Source of the DNA: Pontederia crassipes
Lineage: Eukaryota; Streptophyta; Magnoliopsida; Commelinales; Pontederiaceae
DNA: 64,000 nucleotides
NCBI GenBank assembly: GCA_030549335.1
Contig: CM060190.1
Span: 65,486,118-65,550,117 of the forward strand
Direction of reading: 5' to 3'
Each line of letters opens with the position of its first letter. Within the stretch, counting starts at the first letter, position 1. Below the pieces are notes generated by a model. That model did not search any database and was not told the origin of the DNA. It worked only from the letters and a program-made list of their open reading frames with translations. Both the position numbers and the translations under genes were made by a program. Positions 14,109 through 25,398 of the stretch are shown here, in pieces.

Positions 14109-15774
14109 GAACAGCCCGCCGGCCACCGGATCGCCTCACCCTTCATCACAGCCGTCAATGACACTCCCCCGAAAAAAAAATCAAAAAATAGTTTAAATAT
14201 GAAAATTAAAAAGAAAAAAATGAACCTTTTAGCTTTCTTTTTTTTAGATGTCAGCTATTTTGTTCTAGAAAAATTCAATCATAATTAGCTTAAATAATAA
14301 TTCTTTTTTTATAACCATAAATTTATTATCGTCGCTTTAATCTTACTGAAATCAAGCATCCGTACAGCCGTCATTGACGATGCATTCCGAGCCGTCCATA
14401 TTTATCATGGATGCTGTCAGGTGTCAGCACGTGATTTGGATGGACCAGTTTCCCCTTTGAGAAACAAAAGCCCAAGCGAGTGCTTCCAAATCTTTAGATG
14501 GGCCGACCCAAATACGTTTTAGGGCCCAATAACTTGTCTGCTTCGATAGAGTCACCTCAACATATGCGCTTTCTTCCTGATGTGCCATAAAGTAATACTA
14601 ATACACACTCGATATATACATGAAGCCCACACAACTCTCAGATAAGAAGACTTGTATTTTCAAATGTTTAGGATAGTTAACCGAGTTGGATTAGCATAAT
14701 TGATTAATAAAATTGTATTTTAGAATTAATGAGAGTCAGCGGTCTCCTGAAATTGTCAATTGAAATAGGATTTATCTTTTTCTTTGACTTAAAAAAAATA
14801 TATATTTAGGATGGTTGGTGGAACACAGTTTCGTGTGAGATAATCATGTGATGGAATAGTGGTGCTGCGGGTGTTTGACCGCAAATACGGTGTTAAACTA
14901 CATGTGCTAATCTTGTTAAGATTAAAATTATTATCTTTTACTTTTCTAATAATCTAACGTGTGTGGACTGTTTTGTCGATAACCTTGATCTAATTCGAAG
15001 GGAATATATTTCTAATGCGGCCTCTCCCACATGATCTGATTGTCAAAGTAGATATTTTTTTCTCCCAACGACAAACATTTAATTAGCATTTCTTGCATTA
15101 GAGAATTAGGATAATTCAATTACCATGAAGGAATATTTTTTTCCGATGACAAAAAGTATACTTTGATACTCCACAATTTCATGCGTAAGCACTTTTTTTC
15201 GTTTATCGTGCTATACTATAGGATTGATCATTAATTCTCTCTGACTAATCTGAACGTGTAGCTAGATAAGTAGGAAAAAAAATATGCACGTATAAAAGAT
15301 CAAACTCTAGATCCTGTTTAAGATGAATAGACTATTTCTCAACTGAACCATAAACGTACGTGTCAGTAACTGTTGCATTTAACAAAAAAAAAATGGTGGC
15401 CAATGTGGGGATGAGTGATAATAATGGAGCTGGGGTGGTCATGGATGTGGAAGAATGGTTCTACCTTAACACGTTGATAATGGTGGAAATAGTAGTGGCC
15501 GAAATGTCCATATAAAAGATCGACCTTACGTTGCACGTAACTTTTTTAACGCTTAACAATTTGAAGTGGTAAGCAATTTGAAACTTTCTTAGCGCCAAGA
15601 TTTTCAAGACGTCAAACTTTTATCTCACGCCATAAATTTTCGTACGGTCTAATAGTTTAAGTGTCCTCCCCTTGGTTTGTCTGCGTTCTTCTCACATGAG
15701 TAATTTAATGTTAACATTAATAAAAAAAACTTATTTTTGTCAAATGCACATATACCATTTTTAACTCTTTAATT
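14109..15774. other. 3' flank of the RING gene and AT-rich spacer
   Basis: The 3' UTR of the RING gene probably occupies the first 100-250 bases, but no single polyadenylation signal stands out. The rest is AT-rich, with scattered homopolymers and no recognisable gene or complete element. Confidence 0.45.
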
Positions 15775-17010
15775 ATTACGAAAGGTTTAATGGACGTTCA
15801 CCCCATTTTAAAGGGATGAACACTCTTCTCTACAATGACATTCATCGGATGATGAATCGATGGCTCGTATAAGAAGTTCTTTTAGGCGTGGTTCAATAAG
15901 TGATTCAACAGGCGAGTTAGTAGCAGTTCAGCAAACAACGACGATGGTTCATCACAAACATGTGCGTATGTGGGTGAACGAGGTGGACGTTGACGACGAG
16001 GAGGTCGCGGGCGACTGCGGGGCAAGGTTGAGGTCGAGGACAGGCAAAGTCGACGGGCGAGAGTGACGGCGAATGAGCAGGCGATGAGGGACAAACTCTT
16101 ACGATGACAACGGCAGAGGGGGCGATGATGGTGGTGAGCGTTCGAGCGTGTGATGATGGCGATGAGCGATCGAGGGTGCGGCAGCATGTGAGCGATCAAG
16201 AACGACAATGGCGAAAGGGGGATGAGATTGAGGGCAGTGGGCAAGGACGACAAAGACATGAAGACGACGACAGCGACAATGGACGAGGCGACAATGGCAA
16301 AGGGGGCGACAAGATTCGATAGGGGCAAGGGAGAGCTCGAGGATGGTGGGACGATGATGACGACGAGTAGGATGATGAGGATGAAGACGACGATGATTGT
16401 GGCGGCAAGACGAAGGGGGCAATGAGGTTGAGGGCATTAGGCGAGGGCAACGATGACGAGATGATGACTACGATGATGAGAGCAAGGACGATGGGACAAT
16501 GATGACAATGAGGGTCCGGACAACGATGATGGTGACAAGGTCAAGGGTAAGCCGCAAGCGAGTTGCTAAGGCAAGAAACGTAGAAGATGAGGGTCTATTT
16601 TTTCCCATTGAATCGTCCATTGCAATTGAGCCAGGAATTTTACATTGGTTGTTGATCCATCATTCGATGGATGCAGTGTAGGAAGGAGTGTCCACCCTTT
16701 AACATGGGGTAGGGCTGAGCACGGTCCCGGTCGATCCGGATTGCACCGACTTAAAAAATCGGGTAAAAAACTCCGCTCGGATAACATTCAGATCGGAACC
16801 AGGTCTAATGGGTGAAAATTCCGTCGGGTTTCGGGTCTAATGGGTGAAAATCCATCGAGTTTCGGATCAAGATCGGGTCTACTATGCAGATACCCAACTC
16901 GAACCCGATCCAAATTATTATTTACTATATAAACCCCACTCTCACTCTTTCCTTTCATTTCACACATCTCTTTCTCTCTCCCATCTCTCTCGCACCTCGC
17001 GGTCTCGTCC

Positions 17011-20000
17011 TGTAATATCCCTAAGTTAATCATGCATGATTAGTTGTATGAATGTGATGTTATATTATCTTATTGGTAATCTCTATGAATGTGATGTTAA
17101 GACTTGCACTTCAATATCAACTAAAGTGCGAAAGCGATGGAAATTTACTTAAGGCATGAAAATGTGATTTTCGGAAAAGTGAAAATTTGGAAAATTAAAG
17201 TCCTGATAATTGTTCCTATATATGAAAGAATTCTAAATGTGATTTTTAAGAATTTTTAGGAGGTGTATGAGTTAGGTAAAACGTAGATACAAAATCGAAA
17301 AATCTGTGAAATCGCGATTTTTGTTCTTCGGACAAAAATTTAGATTTCGATTCCTTAGTTATTTATTTTTCTAAATATTTTATTTGAATTAAAATGGAGG
17401 GTAGTTTCTTATTTACATGTAATATATTAAGTAAATGAATAAATAAATAAATAAATGAAAAATACAAAACCATTTACTTTGCATGGTAAGGGCAATTTGG
17501 TCCCATCTTTGGCCGACTTGGTAAGTTGATTTTTCTTTGCATTCTTATCCTTCAACTACTATCTTTTACCACCATTTTCTGCCCCTTTCACCAGCCTTGG
17601 ACGAATTGCAAAGGTAGAAGAAAAGATGCTACATGGTTGAAGGAAATTAGAAAAAAGAGGAGGGGCAACTAGGGTTTTAGATTTTGGTAAGTTTCTACTT
17701 AATTTCTTTTGGATTTTAACCACATGGTTCCAAATTAGGGTTTCTCTGAACCTGTCTCACTTATTCATTTTCGGATTTTACTTGAACATGGGGCAAAACT
17801 CATGTTGTTCATGGGTAAAATTAACCCTAGCTATGTTCAGTTGATTCACGAATCTTTAACTACATAATTCAATACCTTCGAGTGATTCAAAAATTATGAA
17901 ATTTATTCTGGTTGACCCCTATGAGCCTAATTTCATTGAGCTTTGGAATCAAGTTAAAATGATTTCTGTAGACAAAGTTATGCTCGTATATTTAAGGTAC
18001 TATCACTCTATCCGCCAAAGTTGCTACCCCAATTTGTAAATTATGTATTAAATTCTATATGTCATGAAATTATTTGATAATTTAGGGTGTTATAGATATT
18101 GATGTTAGGCTTCATTGACAATTGGAATCACTAAAAAATGATATGTGTAGCGAAAGTTATAAATAGTTTACCGAGCCTTACTCAGTCTATCAGAATTGAG
18201 CTTATGGCAGATTATACTAGTATTAGTTAATTTTATTGTGCTCAGTAACAATAGAGAGAAATTTAAGTAATTTTATGACTTGCACCCTAGGATGTCTACA
18301 ATTTGAGAAAATTAAAATTACTAGAACATGGAATGTTTATTATTTTATATAAATCATAAAAATAAGGTTACTCAACCTGTCAGGACATAGAAACAACATA
18401 AAAGTTAGGCTGAATGTTGATTTTCATGAGAGCAAACCATAATGAAATAGGAAATGAAACTTTTACAGATGAATGTATATGTAATATGAAACTAAAGAAA
18501 ATTTGAATGATGTCATTTGGTTATGTATATAAGAAGATGTGGATTTTTCTTTACTATGTGTGCAATCTGTCATGTTATTAGGTCAATCCTTATGCTAAAT
18601 AGTTACTTAAGTTATAAGGGTAAATACTTAATATTCATATACCCTTTGCAATTAATGATGTTTCATGTGTTATAAGCTTGTGCTCATATCACAGTAGTAA
18701 TGTGTTCCTTACTATTATTGTTATAGGAGTAGAAGAGTAAAGTAGTGAAAGGGAAAGGAAAATATTTTGTTAGCCCTTATAGGTAAGTTGATTTCTCCTA
18801 CTCTATGTTTTCACCTCTTTTGAATTCGGTGTGATATCGATTATTATATGTATTGAATATGCTTTGGATATATTATGAATTGATTTCGAAAAATGCAATG
18901 ATAAAAAGTATATCTAAATGATTATATGATTGCACATTTGAAAAACATATGTGATATGACATGAATAGATTAGTGCAATCTTATTTCGTTTGAAATGGTA
19001 TTTGATATGATTCATCTTCTGATATTTGAGATACAATTGCCATATGTATTAAATTCATATATCGTCAAGTTTATATGGAAATTATGGTTTGAATGATTGA
19101 TCAATTGATGATTTATTGGTAAAGCATATGTGAAATATTATAAAGCCATCTTATGGGATGTAGTCCTATTCCATTTGAATGAGCTTGATTCATCTTCTGA
19201 TATTCGAGATATGATCGTTATGTGATGAATTATGCATCTGCATATGCCTGTATTACATGTATGATGGTTGGAGCTAACTGCTACATCGCTGATCACGATG
19301 GGAGCCACCTCTAGAATCCAATGCATCATTTATGTTCCCCAAATATGGGATGAGATAGACTGGAGCTAAGTGACATGCGGAACTAAGTGTCACATCGTGA
19401 GTAATCGCGATGGGGGCCACCTCTAGAATCCGTATGGCCACCTCTAGAATCCACCTATCGCTGTATGATTGTTCCTCAAAATGGATGAGGTAGAATGGAG
19501 CTAAGTGCTACATCGCCGATCACGATGGAAGCCACCTCTAGAATTCACCTACCGACCACTGGCCAATTGGTGATTCGTGCATACATATGAGAGTGTTGCA
19601 TTGCATACACATGTTTGATATGTTTAAATGACAATGAATGTAAATTGAGTGTAATGATTATGATTGGGATGTTATATATATATGTAGTAAATGTATGAAA
19701 ATATAGACCCTGATATTATGATTATTGCATGTTTTTCTATGTCCCTCTAAATTGATTAGTTGGTAACACATAGGCTATGAGTTATCAACTTACTGAGTTA
19801 TTTTAGCTCATTCTGTTGTTTTTAATATTTTTCAAATAATTCTTGGGAATCATGCGAAATAATATTATTTGAAGGGTTTGTGGTAAGATGGAAATATTTG
19901 AGTCCTTCGTATCCTTCTATTAGGATGTCGAAGGCTACTGAATAGCAAACCCTCATAGGAACAGGCGCTGCGCTGCACTAAACGGAAAAGGTTTACTGCT

Positions 20001-20442
20001 CTTCCTCTGGTCGAGCTAGCTCTCGCTTCCTAGGGTATCAGAGGCGACAGAAGTACTACCTTCTTTTCTTTCGCATGATGCTAACAATCCCTGGAAGGCC
20101 ACTACTCCTTTATGTGTCTATCACTGACACCGCAGTTTCGGCACAACATGACGACACTGGAAAGAAAGAAAGAAAGGGGTTTAATTATGCACAATTCATA
20201 TGTATTATTTTGTAAGAAGGCAAAAACAGTTTGTGAAATGTAAAACTTAAGGATTATTGGTTTGCCCTGAAGGATCATCATAAATTGTGTAGTTTATTTT
20301 ATGATATTTTTATTATTATGTATGTTGTAAAAGGAAATAGTAAATTACATTACGTTTTCGCATTTTTTCATAATTTTATTTGATCGTCTGTAATGAGTCA
20401 CGAACTCTAATTTAACTCGCGGGTTAAATTGGGGTCATGACA
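17011..20442. mobile_element. Solo LTR, about 3.4 kb
   Basis: The segment begins TGTAATATCCCTAAGTTAAT and ends TTGGGGTCATGACA, giving the TG...CA termini of an LTR. It is flanked by CGTCC (17006-17010) and CGCCC (20443-20447), a 4-of-5 target duplication. No primer-binding site follows the right end and no coding part is present, so it is best explained as a solo LTR left by LTR-LTR recombination. Length and the tract CTTACTGAGTTATTTTAGCT near 19790 resemble long LTRs of Ty3/gypsy chromoviruses, which is inference. It sits inside the hAT-like element. Confidence 0.75.
19270..19552. repeat. Degenerate direct repeats inside the solo LTR
   Basis: Three diverged copies of a roughly 50-bp motif that ends AGCCACCTCTAGAATCC begin near 19270, 19379 and 19497. 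A short extra piece, GGCCACCTCTAGAATCC, lies near 19436. Each full copy contains a CTACATCG...GATCACGATGG-like core, and copies are separated by diverged spacer. This is internal LTR structure, not a gene. Confidence 0.8.
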
Positions 20443-20843
20443 CGCCCGACACCCTCTCCTTCTCTCTCACGGCGATGACGACTTCGACGACCCTCTCGTC
20501 TCCAACCACCCTCCCCCTCTCCTGACTCCCTCTCTCTCTATTTCGGTCGCTGGCGATCAATCCGGGATCATGATTGATTCGGTCGTCAGACGTTGGATCT
20601 AATTGTTGGTTGGCCTTCAGGCACCGGATCTGGCAGCTGGCGGCCGGAGTCGATCCGATCGTCAGGCGTCGGATCTGTCCGTTGGCGATCGATATGGCCG
20701 TCTGGCGATCGATCCGGCCACTAACGGCTGATCCGGTCACTAGGCGTCGGATCCGGTCACTGGTGTCCAATCCGACACTTGGCGCTTAGATCTCACCTGG
20801 GGTTGATCCGACACTTGGCGCTCGGATCTGTCTACTAACGACT

Positions 20844-20950
20844 GATCCGGCCGCCAGGCATCGCATCAACCCCAGGTGAGCCGATCCGGCCGCCAGACAT
20901 CGCATCAACCCCAGGTGAGCCGATCCAGCCGCCAGGCGTCGGATCTGGCC
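20844..20950. repeat. 39-bp tandem repeat in the right arm of the hAT-like element
   Basis: Two near-identical 39-bp units start at 20844 and 20883 (GATCCGGCCGCCAG, a C(A/G)TCGCATC core, then CCCCAGGTGAGCC), and a partial third starts at 20922. The units extend a larger field (about 20570-20960) in which GATCCGG, GATCGATC and GGCGTCGGATC motifs recur irregularly. Confidence 0.85.
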
Positions 20951-21188
20951 ACTGGTGAATGATGCGGCCGCAAACGTCGGCCCTGTTTCTCGACACTAGA
21001 CATTTCCAGCCGCCAACTCGGTGACTTTTTCAAATTGTCAGTTCTGACCCGAAACTGGATCCGGCCGGGTCCGGGTCCGGTACCGAATTAAAATTTTTTT
21101 GACCCGATATAATTCGAGTCGGGACCGGATCCGCCCGAGTTTGCTCAATCCTAAAATGGGGTGGACACTCGTTAAACCCTATTATGAA

Positions 21189-22653
21189 TTGACGTGATAC
21201 TTCCATATATAAGATATCCGTCGCTTCAAAGTGGATGTTTCTTTGACTCAAGAACAAATGAGAAGTATGGGGCCTTCACCATGAATAGGTAACTAGTATC
21301 TCACTCCCAATCAAAGCTCAAAGGATATATTTCAACCAGTAGAAGATGAATAAATAACAAGTGATATAATCCACGTGCCTCAACATTTATTTATAAATTT
21401 CAAACATCACATACATGGGAAAAGGTCATTTAAATACCATTCAAACAATAACATCCAAACCATCTCTCAAATATGGAGAATTCAGTCCAAGATGACTTTA
21501 ACTTGGGCCAAGTATCTTGAAACTTTACATCAAACTCAGGCCTTGAGTGTTTTGAGAATAGAGCCTACTATCTTCATACATGTTTTCGAATGTAGGTCTA
21601 ATTTTTTGACACACATAGTAGGGATGGCACTTGAAATTGTTTGGAGCGGGAGTCCCTCTACATCGATTCCATTGATCGGCCTCTGCCTCTATTTTCATCT
21701 CAAATCTCTGCTGCAGAGAGAATCTAATCCCCCATCCCAATCCATGCGGGGGCTTCGATTTCCATTTTATTAGTAAAAAATGTGAAAAAAATTTGTATTT
21801 ATATACTATTTATAATATGCATGGTTAAGTTTTTTTAAAAAAAAATATCCTAACACCCATTGTAACAAGTTTCACAAACCAAAAAAAAATGCAATCACCT
21901 CTCTTCTTGAATACATATGTCAAACAAAAAAAATAGCAATTAGAAAATAAAAAAAAGCACCTCTGTGCACAGAGTGCCTTTGCCGATCGGTTGTCGTTCA
22001 AGAGTGTCATCCTCCTCGGTTGTTACCCGTCAAGCTGTCATTGCGATAAGTCACCGCCTGGCGTCGTGGAGCTCGAAGCCCGCCGGAGTCATCGAGGTTG
22101 AAGCATCGCGTCCAGTCGGCCGTCATCGCGAGCGCCGACCTCCTCTTGTGTACAGTCATCGCGCGTCCAGCCGTCTATCGCGAGAAGTCTCTGTCCGACG
22201 TCATGGAGTTTGAAGGCTGCCAGAGTCGCAGAGGTCGAAGCCATCATGAGCGCCGCCCTCCTCTAGCGAGCATCACCGCCGCCTTCCTCCAATGAGCTTC
22301 CTCACCGTTCTCCTCATTAGTGCCACAGGCCTCCTCCGGCGAAACATCGTCCTTCACGACATCCTCGTGGCCCTCACTGACGATGAGGATGCCTAGCCGT
22401 CATTGCCCAAAAGCGGCGTTGTGTCGGGAGCACCGCGTCACCCGAGGCCCCGAGCTCATTAGCGTGATGGACATTATTTACTTATCATAGGAGTTAAACA
22501 TGTGTAGAACTAAATTTGTTATCATTAAGTTTAGTTATCATAGATTAACTTCCAGAATTATGACTTCACGTCTAGTCTAATATAGTTGCACACAATTGCC
22601 CCGAGATGATGATCTCTAATATAGTGCCGCTTATCTTCTTCCCCTTGATTCTT
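21189..22653. other. Spacer with a lone hAT-type end and a GC-rich block
   Basis: No gene is supported. At 21619 the sequence TAGGGATGGCA is identical to the left end of the hAT MITE at 51837 and is followed by a GGGATGGGG-like subterminal region on the opposite strand (about 21720-21750), but no matching right end was found, so it is probably truncated. From about 21960 to 22450 lies a GC-rich block with many CATCG and CGCGAG motifs. Open frames there overlap on the same strand and look compositional. Confidence 0.45.
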
Positions 22654-22656
22654 TTA

Positions 22657-23382
22657 GCCAGTGTTTGGTTTGGAACATTTCGCGGAACATTGCGAAATAT
22701 TTTCAAACAGATTACGTGACGGGAACAAAAAATATTTTCGCCACATGACCTCGACGAGAACATTTTGACAAATGTTCTCGTCGAAATATTCTTGCCCAAG
22801 GCAAGAACATTTGCTTTTTTTTATTCTCGAGCCGCAATATATATTTTTTTAAAATTTCATCGATTTTTTAAATTATTTTGATTTGTATGTATATATAATT
22901 TATAATATATTAATACATTATTAAGGATATTATAAAATAATTTATTAAATGTTATTAATTAAAAACTATAAAATAATTAGTTCTAATAATTAATAAATAT
23001 TTTATTAATTAAACTTTTCAATTATTTTTTTAAAAATAAATTATATTTGAATTTTAAAATGTACGTAAATTATAATATTAATAATATTTAAAATATTTAA
23101 TCAAAATAAATAAAAAATAATATTAATAATATAATAATTTACATAAATTATAATATTAATAATATATTCTTATTTACTATAATTTTATACCTCATAAAAT
23201 AATAAATTATATTTTTAGTTCTTACTTTTTATCCAAACACCCACTAAAATTTGTCCATCACATCAACTTTTAAATCTCCATCATTACATTTTTTCATCCA
23301 AATACCAACTCAAACTTTTCTATCACATTAATTAATTCTCGAGAACAAAAGTTCTTTCAATATTTTCGTACCAAACGCAGCC
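22657..23382. mobile_element. PIF/Harbinger-like MITE, copy 1
   Basis: The ends are GCCAGTGTTTGG and, in reverse complement, GGCTGCGTTTGG. TTA lies directly outside both ends (22654-22656 and 23383-23385), the target duplication typical of PIF/Harbinger and Tourist elements. The body is 726 bp, GC-moderate at the left end and strongly AT-rich inside, without a transposase. A sister copy lies at 42789-43456 in the same orientation. Confidence 0.8.
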
Positions 23383-23385
23383 TTA

Positions 23386-25391
23386 GAGAGGTTCTACAGA
23401 TGGCCCCAATAAATCAATTTGGGCCTTCTCCAGATAACTCATGTCCTCTCAAAATTACTGGGTACGAGAACTAAGAATTTTCAGTTTCAAATTCCAAATC
23501 ATTATAATTAAAATAAAAAAATTTAACTACTGAAAGTTTGTTCACGTGCTACGTATGCTTATTTTCGCATAATTGAGACCTTTACATTTGAATTCATGGT
23601 TCTTGTGTACCCGGAATCATTCTATAGCAACAACAAGTTTGCATGGAAGGAAGAATAAAAAAAACAAGTGAAAGTTAGAATTAAGCCCGATAAAAGTCAG
23701 TTTCTTAATAAAAATTTATCCACACAAAATTGGATCCTTCACAGTTCAAATATTAATTTCTGCTACGAACCCTACTTGTCACTACTAGGTCACAACGCGA
23801 GATGTTCTAATCGAATTAGTTAAGTTCAATAGTGGTTGACCTTTTACATATAGATAGTGTACATAATCGTTAGTGTCGCGTGAATTGAACCATCAGTAGC
23901 CCTTTTCAGAAATCGATGACTGACAATAAAAAAATTTATTACCATTTCGAATTTTAAATTTTAGTTATTGATAAAGAAATCTATAATCAAAGAGTAGTAT
24001 AAATCATACAAGACCCTTTTTATGGATGAAGCTGACGGTATGCTCGAAGTTATTAATATCTCAATATAAGTTTTAAAATCTTACGATTTATTACGATCTT
24101 ATCATCCTTAAATCGATTTTAATCTTATTATTTTTTAGGATCTTATGTGTGAGATCTTAATATGATTTTAATTTTGATATCTTACGATTTTATCTATCAT
24201 GTACGAACTCGTATGATTGATACAATCAGTTAAGTACTAATAAAAAATATATTCATCATAATAATAATCATTAACTTAGATGAAGTTTAATATATTATTT
24301 ATCTTTATTATGTTTCAAATAATTTGACTTAAGAATTTATAAAAATAATATGACTTAGTGAGATAATTTAATATTTGAGCGTGAAAATTTTATAACAAAT
24401 ATTTATTATCCTTTAAAATATATTGTTTTATTAGTTAGTATGATCTTTCGATCTGATCTCACCATCTTTGATTTTATAATCACCCTTCGATCTTGACAAC
24501 CTTGGATGTGCTCTTGACTCTAAACCAAAATGGTATACTCTTTTGTTCTCCGCATCAAATACCAACGATATATTTTTTGTGTCCAAATTTATTAGCATTA
24601 ATTCGAAATCAAAAATAGAGTCATGATAATTTATACCTTATTCAAAATGAGAATTTTAAAAATTGAACTTGAAGTTATTAACACATGTCCAACCACTTGA
24701 CACTAAGGTCATGTTTGACAAAGTTAACAATTTGATTAGATGAAAGCGATTCAACTAGAAGATAGCGTTTTGATTAGAGCATAGCGTTTAACAATTAACG
24801 TTTAGCAATTTATTTATAATTTCATTAAAAAATTGAATGGTAAACATAGTTGTTTAAATTAGAGTTTTGTATAAAATGACAAAAATATACATAGAATTTA
24901 ATTTTTGATTATTTTTATATGCATCATATTCATGATAATTAAGTTATAATATTTTATTTTGAACAATAATTTTTTTATAAATAATATTTTAATATAAAAA
25001 TATTGATTATTTGAAAAGATTGTAAGTAAAATTGATGACGCAAGATATTAAAATAAAAATAATATATGATGTTTAATAATTAAATATTTTTATTTAAAAA
25101 ATAATGATATAATAGGAATAAAATATAAAACCTCTATTTCTATACTCTATGAGTTAGTATGAGTAGTTTTTATAAAGTTTTTGTTAAAATCTCTAAATGC
25201 TATTGAAATAAAATATTTATCAAACGATTGTAATAATGGTTTGATTTTAAAAAATACTATTCGCTATTAAATAGCTTTTTTTTACATGTCAAATTCCATT
25301 ACCAATTTAGCCAACCGATCCAAGAACAGTGAACTTTATTATGCTCCTTAAAAGCACCCCCTCAACTCGTACCTTTGATTATTAAGTAGGA
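23386..25391. other. AT-rich spacer, possibly with decayed MITE pieces
   Basis: No gene is seen. About 24030-24510 has repeated TTACGATTT and GATCTTA motifs ending in GATCTTGACAACCTTG, which looks like one end of an old hAT-type MITE without a clear partner. About 24710-25310 has loosely related ends (GGTCATGTTTGACAAAG and, reversed, GGAATTTGACATGT) that may be another MITE. Confidence 0.35.
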
Positions 25392-25398
25392 TATATTA

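Larger units (their letters stand above)
16710..21153. mobile_element. hAT-like non-autonomous element, itself interrupted by a solo LTR
   Basis: Terminal inverted repeats are TAGGGCTGAGCA at the left and TAGGATTGAGCA (reverse complement of the right end), a 10-of-12 match. Eight-base target copies flank it: ACATGGGG (16702-16709) and AAATGGGG (21154-21161). TA(G)GG termini and 8-bp duplications are hAT features. Without the inner LTR the element is about 1 kb. Its left part has a direct duplication around GGTCTAATGGGTGAAAAT, then TATATAAACC and a CT-rich tract like a captured promoter and leader. Its right part is a GC-rich array of GATCCGG-type motifs. No transposase is present. Confidence 0.8.
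15783..21180. mobile_element. Outer non-autonomous TIR element, split by a nested insertion
   Basis: The left end starts AGGTTTAATGGACGTTCACC. The right end, read in reverse complement, starts AGGGTTTAACGAGTGTCCAC. Removing the hAT-like insertion (16710-21153 plus one target duplication) restores a right inverted repeat that matches the left one over roughly 75 bases. The body is therefore only about 0.95 kb. The flanks are ATTACGAA (15775-15782) and ATTATGAA (21181-21188), a 7-of-8 target duplication. The interior (about 15950-16560) is a strand-asymmetric GAC/GAT/GAG-rich stretch whose many open frames are compositional. Superfamily is open, either hAT or Mutator-like. Confidence 0.75.

Noticed and set aside
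13538-14161. 207-codon plus frame and 136-codon minus frame over exon 4 of the RING gene
   Set aside because: Shadow frames kept open by very high GC; the RING frame has the family motifs.
15860-16590. Many overlapping open frames on both strands rich in Arg, Ser, Asp and Met
   Set aside because: They come from GAC/GAT-rich composition in the TIR element body; no family motif.
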